A DNA stretch of 22,685 nucleotides from an uncultured Comamonadaceae bacterium (GCA_937871735.1 CALMOI010000253.1:1-22685), one strand, 5' to 3'. Counted from the stretch's first letter, positions 15,990 to 22,685 are shown. The notes: generated by a model not told the origin, from the sequence alone. A program made the numbers and translations.

Positions 15990-16026
15990 CGGGGCTGTCA
16001 TTCACTCTCAGCCCCAGGAAGTCTCT

Positions 16027-16227
16027 ATGAACCAAACTTTCACCGTCACCGGCATGACCTGTGGCCACTGCGAAAAAGCCGTGGCCCGCGCCATCAAGCA
16101 GCTTGATCCCCAAGCCGAGGTCAAGGCCGACCGCACGCAAAACTTGGTGCAGGTTGAATCCAGCCAGCCGCGTGCAGCGCTGGCGCAGGCCATCAGCGAC
16201 GAAGGCTATGGCGTCGCAGCAGACTGA
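16027..16227 (+). CDS. copZ: Copper chaperone CopZ (HMA domain)
   Basis: This 66-residue protein is a single heavy-metal-associated domain with the metal loop GMTCGHC (Cys12, Cys15). It has the ferredoxin-like pattern FTVTGMTCGHCEKAVARAI... then LVQVES and the closing ISDEGYGV. Such chaperones bind Cu(I) in the cytosol and hand it to CopA and CueR. The short length and absence of a signal fit CopZ rather than a CopA fragment. It is the first gene behind the CueR-type promoter, with AGGAAG upstream of the ATG, and its 3' end overlaps the possible start of cueR by 20 bases. Confidence 0.93.
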   Translation: MNQTFTVTGMTCGHCEKAVARAIKQLDPQAEVKADRTQNLVQVESSQPRAALAQAISDEGYGVAAD

Positions 16228-16729
16228 GGCCAGCGCGGTGGCGGCATCAGCGGCTAAGGCTCAAGCTGTGACTGCCGCTGCGCCTGCCACTTCTGCCACG
16301 CTCGCCGGGGTGCGCTTTCCGGTGAACATTGGGCAGGCGGCGCAGTTGTCGGGCGTGTCGGCCAAGATGCTGCGCTACTACGAATCGCTGGGCCTGCTGC
16401 GCCAAGTGGCGCGCACCGACAGCGGCTACCGCCAGTACAGCGCGGCGGATGTGCACACGCTGCGCTTCATCAAACGCGCCCGCAACTTGGGCTTTGCGAT
16501 GGCCGACATCACCGAGCTGGTCAACCTCTGGCACAACCGCAGCCGCACCAGCGCCAGCGTCAAGCGCATTGCCCAGCAACACTTGGACGAACTGGCCGAA
16601 CGCATCGCCGCCATGCAAACCTTGCAGCGCAGCCTGCAAGCGCTGCTGTGCGACTGCCAAGGCGACGAGCGCCCCGAGTGCCCGATCTTGGACGACTTGG
16701 CGGGAGTGACCGATACACTGCCGCCATGA
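16208..16729 (+). CDS. cueR: MerR-family Cu(I)-responsive regulator CueR
   Basis: This MerR-family activator has the N-terminal winged helix NIGQAAQLSGVSAKMLRYYESLGLL, followed by YRQYSAADVHTLRFIKRARNLGF, a long dimerisation helix and a C-terminal metal loop CQGDERPECPI. The loop's Cys150-x7-Cys158 spacing and the trailing CPI match CueR, which coordinates Cu(I) linearly between two cysteines. An extra Cys148 sits just ahead. The protein has an unusual Ala-rich N-terminal extension of about 38 residues if the ATG at 16208 (overlapping copZ) is used. GTG at 16238, with GAGG eight bases upstream and just after the copZ stop, is an equally good start. Its target sites are the two 19-base-spacer promoters ahead of copZ and copA. 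It overlaps the next gene by four bases (ATGA). Confidence 0.92.
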   Translation: MASQQTEASAVAASAAKAQAVTAAAPATSATLAGVRFPVNIGQAAQLSGVSAKMLRYYESLGLLRQVARTDSGYRQYSAADVHTLRFIKRARNLGFAMADITELVNLWHNRSRTSASVKRIAQQHLDELAERIAAMQTLQRSLQALLCDCQGDERPECPILDDLAGVTDTLPP

Positions 16730-17364
16730 TTGACCCCGCTGCGCTCTACCCCGCCTTGGCCCATGTCAGCCCGGCGTGGAATGCCGCCGATGGCGCACAA
16801 GGCCCGCTGCAAGTGCCCGCAGGCACCGTGCTGTTTGAAGAGCACGCGCCTTGCCAAGGCTTTCCGCTGGTGCTGGAGGGCGAAGTCAAAGTCTCGCGCT
16901 CCTCGGGCGATGGGCGCACGCTGGAGCTGTACCGCGTCGTGCCCGGCGAGCTGTGTTTGGTGTCGTGCGCCTGCTTGTTTCGCAGCCAGCCGCTGTCGGC
17001 GCAAGGCGTGACCACGCGGCCCACCACGCTGCTGCTGATTGCGCCGCCGCTGTTTGCACAGTGGCTGGAAACGCCCGCCTTCCGCAACGAAGTGCTGGGC
17101 CTGTTCGCCGAACGCATGGCCGATTTGACGCTGCTGATTGACGCTGTCGCCTTTCGCCAGCTCGACCAACGCCTGGCCGCCGCGCTGCTGGGCCACGGCT
17201 GCGACCTGCACACCACGCACCAGCAACTCGCCAATGAACTGGGCACGGTGCGTGAAATCGTCACCCGCTTGCTGCGCCGCTTTGAGCGCGAAGGCTGGGT
17301 CGAACTGGGGCGCGAGCACATCCGCATCGTCAACAGCGCGGCACTGCGAGGGGTGGCGGGCTAA
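16726..17364 (+). CDS. Crp/Fnr-family transcriptional regulator
   Basis: This 212-residue protein has a cyclic-nucleotide-binding-type beta barrel (VPAGTVLFEEHAPCQGFPLVLEGEVKVSR..., residues 30-110), a dimerisation helix, and a C-terminal winged helix with HQQLANELGTVREIVTRLLRRFEREGWV (residues 165-192). The recognition helix REIVTRLL keeps the Arg-Glu and later Arg of CRP-like DNA readers. The N-terminal cysteine cluster of oxygen-sensing FNR is missing, but Cys43 and a compact C-x3-C-x-C group at 77-83 lie in the barrel, which might bind a metal, haem or redox cofactor. The start ATG overlaps the cueR stop, so it is translationally coupled to the copper regulator. Its signal and targets are unknown; it is a candidate, but not demonstrated, reader of the TTGAC-N4-GTCAA boxes elsewhere in the window. 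Confidence 0.88.
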   Translation: MIDPAALYPALAHVSPAWNAADGAQGPLQVPAGTVLFEEHAPCQGFPLVLEGEVKVSRSSGDGRTLELYRVVPGELCLVSCACLFRSQPLSAQGVTTRPTTLLLIAPPLFAQWLETPAFRNEVLGLFAERMADLTLLIDAVAFRQLDQRLAAALLGHGCDLHTTHQQLANELGTVREIVTRLLRRFEREGWVELGREHIRIVNSAALRGVAG

Positions 17365-17410
17365 CATCACCCACCATTCGGCCCACACTTTTCTGCAAGG
17401 AATTTTTTCC

Positions 17411-18883
17411 ATGCGACTGAAATCAGTCACGCTCAATAACTTTCGGTGTTTTGAACATCTGCACATTGATTTGCATCCACGACTAACCGTGTTTGTCGGA
17501 GCCAATGGTGCGGGTAAAACAGCGTTGATGGATGGCATCGCCACGGCATTTACGCCAATGCTGTCTTACCTATCATCAGCCAACCAGCGATTGAAGGGAC
17601 GGGGAATCAAGGATTCAGACTTTCGCATAGAGCCATTGCCCGCCTCATCGGGTAAATCTCGTTGGGGAAAAGCAGATTATGTCCAGATCGTTGCAAAAAC
17701 TGAAGAAGGGCTAGTTTGGGACTACTCGAAGCGCTCAGACTCAGGGGCAATAAGGCCACCCGTCAAACATGGCGAAAAGGCGCTCAAAGACTACTTAGAT
17801 CAATTGATGGCAAGCTATAAAGACGGCCAAAATCAATTGACCCCTGTGGTTGCCTATTATGGCTCTGCTCGTGGCTTCATTGAATTTCCTGGGCACACTC
17901 GCGCCGCCAAAGACGAGAATTACAGCCATCCAACTTCAGCACTGCTCGGCGCACTAGAAGCGAAAAGCGATTTCAGAGAAATGATGACTTGGTTTGACCA
18001 AGAGGAATCCTCTGAGCTGAGGGCTAACAAAGGGATTGTCAATGAACATTTTGTTGAGTCTCCTGTTTTAGAAGCAGTTCGTTCAGCAGTATCTTCTTTA
18101 TTGAACCCAAGTTACAACAATCCACACTTCAATCAATACCATAAATTTACCGTAACCCGAGTTTTCGACAATGCGCCATTGCTAGTCAGTCAACTGAGTC
18201 AAGGCTACCAAAGCATGTTGGCTTTAGGTATTGATTTTACCCGTCGCTTAGGCATTGCCAATATTGGATGGTCAGGCTTCAATAGACAAGAACCCAATCA
18301 ATTTATTGATGATGTTATTGCCCCAGCGATAAGCATGAATGTTGGATTTTCTTTTGAATCCATCACAGCGGTTACTCCTATATTGGCGACTCCCGCCATC
18401 ATGCTGATCGATGAAATCGACCTGCATCTACACCCCTCTTGGCAGCAGCGCGTGCTTGATGACCTGATGCGGACATTTCCGCTCACGCAATTCATCGTCA
18501 CCACCCACAGCCCCCAAGTGCTGACCAGCGTGGACGCCGCCTGCATCCGCAAGCTGGAGCAACACACCGACCCCGATACGGGCGTTGTGCGAACCGTGCT
18601 CAGCACCGTGACGCAGCAAACACGCGGGGTGGCCAGTGCCGATGTGCTGGCTGAGATCATGGGCGTAGACCCCATCCCGGACGTGCCCGAAGCGCGCGAC
18701 CTGTCGGCCTACCACGGCCTGATTCAACAAAACCTGCACGAGTCCGACGACGGGCAAGCCCTGCGCCACAAGCTGGACGCGCACTTTGGCCCCGACCACC
18801 CGGTCATGCTCGACTGCAACCGCATGATCCGGCTGCAAGCCTTCAAGCAAAAGCTGCCCCTGGCCGCAGCGAGGAGCGCGTGA
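17411..18883 (+). CDS. ptuA: Septu system ATPase PtuA (AAA/OLD-SMC-like)
   Basis: This 490-residue ATPase of the RecF/SMC/OLD-like group has an opening strand RLKSVTLNNFRCFEHLHIDL and a Walker A GANGAGKT at 30-37. An ABC-type signature VSQLSQGYQS lies near 259-268, a Walker B IMLIDEIDLHLHP at 330-342, and an H-loop FIVTTHSPQVL at 361-371. The gene abuts an HNH nuclease gene of the type that partners it in Septu, an anti-phage system in which PtuA assembles with PtuB. No reverse transcriptase is near, so it is not a retron effector pair. A 46-base gap with AAGGAA separates it from the Crp-family gene. Composition is odd: the first two thirds is AT-rich, while bases beyond about 18400 are as GC-rich as the chromosome. 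An in-frame extension to 17138 overlaps the preceding gene and is rejected. Confidence 0.87.
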   Translation: MRLKSVTLNNFRCFEHLHIDLHPRLTVFVGANGAGKTALMDGIATAFTPMLSYLSSANQRLKGRGIKDSDFRIEPLPASSGKSRWGKADYVQIVAKTEEGLVWDYSKRSDSGAIRPPVKHGEKALKDYLDQLMASYKDGQNQLTPVVAYYGSARGFIEFPGHTRAAKDENYSHPTSALLGALEAKSDFREMMTWFDQEESSELRANKGIVNEHFVESPVLEAVRSAVSSLLNPSYNNPHFNQYHKFTVTRVFDNAPLLVSQLSQGYQSMLALGIDFTRRLGIANIGWSGFNRQEPNQFIDDVIAPAISMNVGFSFESITAVTPILATPAIMLIDEIDLHLHPSWQQRVLDDLMRTFPLTQFIVTTHSPQVLTSVDAACIRKLEQHTDPDTGVVRTVLSTVTQQTRGVASADVLAEIMGVDPIPDVPEARDLSAYHGLIQQNLHESDDGQALRHKLDAHFGPDHPVMLDCNRMIRLQAFKQKLPLAAARSA

Positions 18884-19558
18884 ATGCACAGGCTGCACCG
18901 CAACGCGCCCCCTGCTGGGTTGCGCCGCTACCGGCATGACCGTCACGCCTGGGGCGGCGACCCTATCGTCCCCAGTCCTGGAGATCGCGCCGACATCTGG
19001 ACGCAACTCAACGCCATGCAGGGTGCGCGTTGCGCGTACTGTGAAACGCCGTTGAGCCCAGACAACCGCCACATTGAGCACTTCCGCCAACGAAGCCGCT
19101 ACCCGCAAGGCACTTTTGATTGGGACAACCTGTTTGGCTCCTGCAACCGCAGCGGCACTTGCGGCGACCACAAGGACAAATACGGCAACTATCCTCCCGC
19201 CAATCTGCTCAAGCCCGATGTGGACGAACCAGACGACTATCTGGTTTTTGTGGTGGATGGCACGGTGCAGCCCAAGGCGGGTTTGTCACCCGAAGCTCAT
19301 CACCGGGCGGCGGAAACTATCCGCATCCTGAATTTGAACGCACCAGCCTTGCGCCAAGCACGCGGCAGCATGGCCTGCGGCTACCAACAGACCGCTGAAG
19401 ACTTCGCCGAGATGGCCACACTGTTTGATGAGTCGGAATGGTTGCCCTCGCTGACACAAGAAGTCCAGGCCACCGCCCATTTGCCTTTCGCCACCGCCAT
19501 CCGCCATGTGCTGAACCCACCCAAGCCTGCGCCCATGCCACGCCAGCCGTCGGTTTGA
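18884..19558 (+). CDS. ptuB: Septu system HNH endonuclease PtuB
   Basis: This 224-residue protein has an HNH nuclease core: a zinc-type CAYCE (Cys50, Cys53), then HIEHFRQRSRYP (His63, His66), then FDWDNLFGSCNRSGTCGDHKD (Asn82, Cys87, Cys93, His96). This layout matches the PtuB/retron-associated HNH family. The C-terminal half (from about residue 105) is a family-specific region with ETIRILNLN. PtuB is the nuclease arm of Septu, degrading DNA when the PtuA complex is triggered. The ATG follows the ptuA stop directly, with GAGGAG eight bases upstream, so the two are coupled. Composition is GC-rich throughout, like the 3' end of ptuA but unlike its 5' part. Confidence 0.88.
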   Translation: MHRLHRNAPPAGLRRYRHDRHAWGGDPIVPSPGDRADIWTQLNAMQGARCAYCETPLSPDNRHIEHFRQRSRYPQGTFDWDNLFGSCNRSGTCGDHKDKYGNYPPANLLKPDVDEPDDYLVFVVDGTVQPKAGLSPEAHHRAAETIRILNLNAPALRQARGSMACGYQQTAEDFAEMATLFDESEWLPSLTQEVQATAHLPFATAIRHVLNPPKPAPMPRQPSV

Positions 19559-19563
19559 GCTTT

Positions 19564-19606
19564 AGCGGGGTGCCATCGGGTGCCCTGCGAGCCCCCAAAC
19601 CCCGCT
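19564..19606. terminator. Inverted repeat after ptuB
   Basis: AGCGGGGT (19564-19571) and ACCCCGCT (19599-19606) can pair perfectly around a 27-base loop, beginning six bases past the ptuB stop codon. The large loop and lack of a T-tract make terminator function uncertain. Confidence 0.3.
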
Positions 19607-19622
19607 ACGCAAGCTGGCCCCA

Positions 19623-19710
19623 AGCCCCAAAATTGATACATTATTTCGTTAAAGAAAGTTAATTAACGAAATAATGTATCAATTACAGCCCTAAAACAGC
19701 CTTTGCGTCG
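19623..19710. repeat. Palindromic intergenic repeat, copy B
   Basis: The core is a perfect inverted repeat with 22-base arms (19631-19652 and 19663-19684) around a ten-base loop; arms begin AATTGATACAT and end CGTTAA. It is preceded by AGCCCCAAAA and followed by AGCCCTAAAAC and TTTGCGT, matching copy A at 15811-15900 in both arms and flanks. It sits between the convergent ptuB and tetR genes and is much more AT-rich than its surroundings. Confidence 0.8.
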
Positions 19711-19755
19711 CGGTGATTTGGGGGGCAAAAATGCGGTCTCGGCGCGAGTTTGGCG

Positions 19756-20406
19756 CTACCCGCGCAGCTCCAGCAGCTCGCACAGCAGCTTAATGTGCGC
19801 GGCGCGGGCTTCGGGCACGGTGACGGCGGGGCTGGGGCCGAAGGTGACTAGGTGCAGCAGGGTGTGGACGGCGGGGGCGATCAGCAGGCGGGGGGCGTCG
19901 AGCACGCTGCTGCGGCGTACCCAGCCCCGGTCGGCGCACTGGCGCAGCAAGTCGGCCATGCGCTCCAACAACTGGCCGATGGTGCGGTCGTGCCAGTCGG
20001 CCAGCACCTGGGGCACGCGGTGGCCTTCGGAAAACAGCAAGCGGGCCGTGGCCAAGAACGCCGGGTCGGTGAACCGGGCGTATTGCATGTCCACCAATTG
20101 TTCGACCAGAGCGCGCACCGAGGGTTGGGGCTGGTGCAGCAGGGCGGCCATGTCCAGCTCGGGCGGCACCAGGGTGCGTTCGATCACGGCGATGAACAGC
20201 GCCTCTTTGCTGGCGAAGTGGGCATAGAACCCGCCTTTGGACAACCCGGCGCGGGTGGCGATGTCGTCAATGCGCGCGGCGCGGTAGCCCTGGGCCGAAA
20301 ACTCGGCCAGCGCCGCATCCAAGATCAAGGGGATGCGCGCCTGGGGCGACAGGCGCAGGCGGCGCGGGCTTTCGACGCTCGTGGGCATGGGGTTTGTTAT
20401 GGTCAT
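19756..20406 (-). CDS. TetR-family transcriptional repressor
   Basis: This 216-residue regulator has an N-terminal helix-turn-helix: ILDAALAEFSAQGYRAARIDDIATRAGLSKGGFYAHFASKEALF (about residues 28-72). A helical ligand-binding domain follows and ends LLCELLELRG. The N-terminus before the domain is a loose polar tail, so ATG 20406 or ATG 20388 are both possible. It is divergent from an outer-membrane efflux lipoprotein and an HlyD-type adaptor, the layout of a local repressor that is released by the exported compound. A 14-base palindrome overlaps its own start codon, suggesting autorepression. The inducer cannot be deduced from sequence. Confidence 0.92.
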   Translation of the reverse strand: MTITNPMPTSVESPRRLRLSPQARIPLILDAALAEFSAQGYRAARIDDIATRAGLSKGGFYAHFASKEALFIAVIERTLVPPELDMAALLHQPQPSVRALVEQLVDMQYARFTDPAFLATARLLFSEGHRVPQVLADWHDRTIGQLLERMADLLRQCADRGWVRRSSVLDAPRLLIAPAVHTLLHLVTFGPSPAVTVPEARAAHIKLLCELLELRG

Positions 20407-20419
20407 TGAATATATTCAA
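20406..20419. promoter_or_regulatory. Palindrome at the tetR start, candidate operator
   Basis: TTGAATATATTCAA is a perfect 14-base palindrome whose first base is also the A of the tetR ATG on the minus strand. Its position would allow repression of tetR itself. It differs in sequence from the other candidate operator at 20597-20618. Confidence 0.45.
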
Positions 20420-20567
20420 CTTTTTTATTTTTCGAACTATGGGTGCGGTAGCGCTGGGGCGTCTGGAGTTTAAAAATAGATTTATCTACATTAGAAATAA
20501 AGTCTTTACAAACTCCAAAAGCCAGAGCGCAGGGCCGCCCACCGGATTGTGAATGGCCTGCGCGGGC

Positions 20568-20618
20568 TTGTGACAGGGTATGATCGGGGTGTATACTTAA
20601 CGACTAACCAGTCGGTAA
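20568..20618 (+). promoter_or_regulatory. Promoter and TetR-type operator of the efflux operon
   Basis: A -35 element TTGTGA (20568-20573) and a -10 element TATACT (20592-20597) are separated by 18 bases. Directly over the predicted start lies a dyad TTAACGACT-AACC-AGTCGGTAA (20597-20618; eight of nine positions pair), typical in size and form of a TetR-family operator. Binding there would block the efflux genes. Confidence 0.65.
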
Positions 20619-20639
20619 TTTTCTTAAGCGGTGAAGTCC

Positions 20640-22112
20640 ATGCCCCGTTCCCCCCTGATGTCCTGGCGGCTTGCGCTGCCGCTCGCGCTGGGTGCGCTGG
20701 TGGCGTGCAGCCCGTTGACGCCTGCGCCCCAGCCGCCGTCCATCGCCCTACCCAACCAGTTCGACACCCCGGCCAGCAGTGGCCCCGCTGCTGCCGCGTT
20801 GTGCTGGCGCAACTACTTTGCCGATGCCGATTTGCAAGTGCTGATTGGGCAGGCACTGCGCCACAACCACGATCTGCGCAGCGCCCGGCTGCGGGTGCAA
20901 GAGGCCCGCGCCGCCTACGGCATTCAGCAGGCCGAGCGCTGGCCCACGCTGGGCGCGCAGGCCGCCGCCACCCGCGCCCGCATCCCCGCCGACCTGAACC
21001 TGAGCCGCCAGCCGCTGCTGGGCAACCAGTTCCAGATCGGGGTGGGCTTCAACAGTTGGGAGCTGGACTTTTGGGGCCGGGTCAGCAGTTTGGAATCGGC
21101 GGCGCTGGAAAGTTATTTGGCCAGCGACGCCGCCCGGCAGGCGCTGGAGCTGAGCGTGGTGGCGCAGGTGGCGCAGGGCTATCTGGCCCTGGCCGAGCTG
21201 AACGAGCGGCTGGCGCTGGCCGAGCGCACGGTGAGCAGCCGGGCCGAGTCGCTGCGCATCTTCAAACGGCGGGTGGAACTGGGCGCGACCTCGCGTCTGG
21301 AGCTGACGCAAGTGGAGCTGCTGTGGCAGCAAGCCACTATGCTGCGCGCCCAACTGGAGCAAGCCCGCGCCACCCAAGCCCAGGCGCTGGCCCTGCTGGT
21401 GGGGGTGAACGTGGCGCAACTGGGGCCAGTGGGCGCGCTGGATGGCGCGTGGCCCGAGCTGGCCCCCGGCCTGCCCGCCGAGCTGCTGACGGCGCGGCCC
21501 GACATCATGGCCGCCGAACACAGCCTGCGCGCCGCCCAAGCCAACATCGCCGCCGCCCGCGCCGCCTTTTTGCCGCGCGTGGCGCTGACCAGCAACTGGA
21601 GCACCGCCAGCGCCGAGCTGGACGGCCTGTTCAAAAACGGCAGCGCCGACTGGGCCTTCAGCCCCAGCATCTCGCTGCCGATTTTTGACGGCGGGCGGCG
21701 CGAGGCGGCGCTGACGCTGGCGCAGGTGCGCAGCGAACAAGCCGTAGTGCGCTACGAGCAAACCATCCAAGCCGCCTTCCGCGACGTGGCCGACGCCCTG
21801 ACCGCCCGCCACTGGCTGGGCGAGCAGGTGCAAACCCTGCGCGCCACCCAGGCGGTGCAAACCGAACGCGCCCGCCTAGCCAAGCTGCGTTACGACAGCG
21901 GCGCGGCCCGCTACCTGGAAGTGCTAGACGCCGAACGCGACTTGCTGACGGTGCAGCAGCAGCGGGTGCAGGCGCAGCGCGCGCTGCTCAGCGCCCATGT
22001 CGCCCTGTATGCCGCGCTGGGCGGTGGCTCCCAGTTTTTGCACAGCACCGCCGCTAGCCCCGCACCCGCCCACAGCGGCTGCCCGACCGAACCCACCCGA
22101 GAGTCCCCATGA
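20640..22112 (+). CDS. Outer-membrane efflux lipoprotein (NodT/OprM-like TolC family)
   Basis: This 490-residue protein has a lipoprotein signal (WRLALPLALGALVAC, lipobox LVAC with Cys23) and two outer-membrane-efflux halves of the NodT/OprM group. Marks include NYFADADLQVLIGQALRHNHDLRSARLRVQEARA, FNSWELDFWGRVSSLESAALESYLAS, the central RPDIMAAEHSLRAAQANIAAARAAFLPRVALT and LPIFDGGRREAALTLAQ. It forms the trimeric exit duct of an efflux system. ATG at 20640 is preferred over the GTG at 20631 that is nine bases upstream in frame. The stop overlaps the ATG of the next gene (ATGA), so it is coupled to the adaptor. Paralogous to czcC at the fold level but a different subfamily. Confidence 0.92.
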   Translation: MPRSPLMSWRLALPLALGALVACSPLTPAPQPPSIALPNQFDTPASSGPAAAALCWRNYFADADLQVLIGQALRHNHDLRSARLRVQEARAAYGIQQAERWPTLGAQAAATRARIPADLNLSRQPLLGNQFQIGVGFNSWELDFWGRVSSLESAALESYLASDAARQALELSVVAQVAQGYLALAELNERLALAERTVSSRAESLRIFKRRVELGATSRLELTQVELLWQQATMLRAQLEQARATQAQALALLVGVNVAQLGPVGALDGAWPELAPGLPAELLTARPDIMAAEHSLRAAQANIAAARAAFLPRVALTSNWSTASAELDGLFKNGSADWAFSPSISLPIFDGGRREAALTLAQVRSEQAVVRYEQTIQAAFRDVADALTARHWLGEQVQTLRATQAVQTERARLAKLRYDSGAARYLEVLDAERDLLTVQQQRVQAQRALLSAHVALYAALGGGSQFLHSTAASPAPAHSGCPTEPTRESP

Positions 22113-22685
22113 GCCTCCCTCCCACCCTACGCAAATTCTTGCCCGCTGCCGTGGTGCTGGCCGCTGCCGCGCTGGGCTATGTCGCTTGGAGCGCGCTGCG
22201 CCCCGCCGCGCCCGACAGCGCCTTGGTCAGCGGCAATGGCCGCATCGAAGCCACCGAGGTGGACGTGGCCACCAAGCTGCCGGGTCGCCTGGACGAAGTG
22301 CTGGTGCGCGAAGGCGACTTTGTCAACGCCGGGCAGCCGCTGGCGCGCATGCAGGTGCAAAGCCTGCAAGCCCAGCGCGACGAAGCCCAGGCCCGCTACC
22401 GGCAAGCGGTCGAGGCCGTGGCCGGGGCCCAAGCCCAAGTCGCCCTGCGCGAGAGCGATCTGCAAGCCGTGCAAGCCCTGATCGTGCAGCGCGAAAGCGA
22501 GCTGGACGCCACCCAGCGCCGCTTGACCCGATCCGAAACCTTGGCCAGCGAGGGCGCGTCATCCGGCCAAGAGCTGGACGACGACCGGGCCCGCAGCCGC
22601 AGCGCCCAGGCTGCACTGGCCGCCACCAAGGCCCAGGCCGATGCGGCGAGCGCGGCCATCGCCTCGGCCCGCACCCACGTCACGG
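22109..22685 (+). CDS. HlyD-family efflux adaptor, N-terminal part
   Basis: The gene runs off the right edge; 192 codons are visible. An N-terminal membrane anchor (FLPAAVVLAAAALGYVAW) is followed by the lipoyl half SGNGRIEATEVDVATKLPGRLDEVLVREGDFVNAGQPLARM (about residues 41-81). A long alpha-helical coiled coil rich in Gln, Ala and Arg then extends to the edge. The GRIEATEVDVATK start is the form I associate with YbhG/YhiI-type adaptors that serve ABC exporters, rather than RND or EmrB pumps. An ABC transporter downstream is therefore predicted but outside the window. It overlaps the outer-membrane gene by four bases and shares its promoter and TetR control. Confidence 0.9.
   Translation, partial: MSLPPTLRKFLPAAVVLAAAALGYVAWSALRPAAPDSALVSGNGRIEATEVDVATKLPGRLDEVLVREGDFVNAGQPLARMQVQSLQAQRDEAQARYRQAVEAVAGAQAQVALRESDLQAVQALIVQRESELDATQRRLTRSETLASEGASSGQELDDDRARSRSAQAALAATKAQADAASAAIASARTHVT

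Noticed and set aside
17411..19558. Retron (reverse transcriptase plus ATPase/HNH effector)
   Set aside because: The ATPase/HNH pair also serves as a retron effector, but no reverse-transcriptase motif (such as YADD) or msr/msd-like structure is seen nearby; Septu fits better.
15811..19710. Composite transposon or integron with repeats A and B as ends
   Set aside because: No transposase, integrase or target-site duplication is visible; only the repeat relationship itself is supported.
20464..20517. TGGAGTTT / AAACTCCA inverted repeat in the tetR intergenic region
   Set aside because: Eight-base arms 38 bases apart in AT-rich DNA are not convincing as a structured element or mobile-element ends.
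20748..21860. Minus-strand reading frame of 370 codons opposite the outer-membrane efflux gene
   Set aside because: Composition is Gly/Gln/His-rich with no domain pattern; the plus strand carries a complete lipoprotein efflux channel.

Overview
The window looks like chromosomal DNA of a high-GC betaproteobacterium, most likely a Comamonadaceae-type Burkholderiales. This is inferred from the G+C-rich coding style, the FNR-type boxes and the overall gene content; no rRNA or other marker gene is present to prove it. There are 19 protein-coding genes, two of them cut by the window ends. No tRNA, rRNA, transposase, integrase or CRISPR array was seen, and no gene-free stretch exceeds about 260 bases.

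Layout. (1) 1-1509, defence/accessory: the C-terminal end of a type ISP-like restriction-modification enzyme, converging on a two-gene operon made of a Panacea (SocA-like) antitoxin and a small unrecognised partner that is probably its toxin. (2) 1611-6324, housekeeping and stress: a YkgJ-type cysteine-cluster protein, an exported alpha/beta hydrolase, an exported Sel1-repeat protein, a universal stress protein, an Old Yellow Enzyme alkene reductase and a hemerythrin-domain protein. The universal stress gene and the hemerythrin gene each carry an FNR/DNR-type box at the same predicted spacing. (3) 6441-16729, metal resistance: copA (Cu(I) P-type ATPase, minus strand) and copZ-cueR (plus strand) have matching CueR-type promoters pointing away from each other. 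A lower-GC czcI-czcC-czcB-czcA operon lies between them, as if inserted into a divergent copA/copZ-cueR locus. (4) 16726-19558: a Crp/Fnr-family regulator overlaps the end of cueR and is followed by a two-gene Septu-type anti-phage system (ptuA ATPase, ptuB HNH nuclease). All five genes copZ-cueR-crp-ptuA-ptuB lie on one strand with overlaps or short gaps. (5) 19756-22685: a TetR repressor divergent from a TolC/NodT-type outer-membrane lipoprotein and an HlyD-type adaptor, with candidate operators in the shared intergenic region.

How it works together. Copper would be sensed by CueR, moved by the CopZ chaperone and exported by CopA. Zinc/cobalt/cadmium-class cations would be expelled across both membranes by CzcCBA. 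The most unusual features are: a Septu module downstream of a copper-responsive promoter with no visible terminator between; two copies of the same roughly 80-base palindromic repeat bracketing that block; a sharp composition break inside ptuA; and an uncharacterised small protein paired with a Panacea antitoxin.
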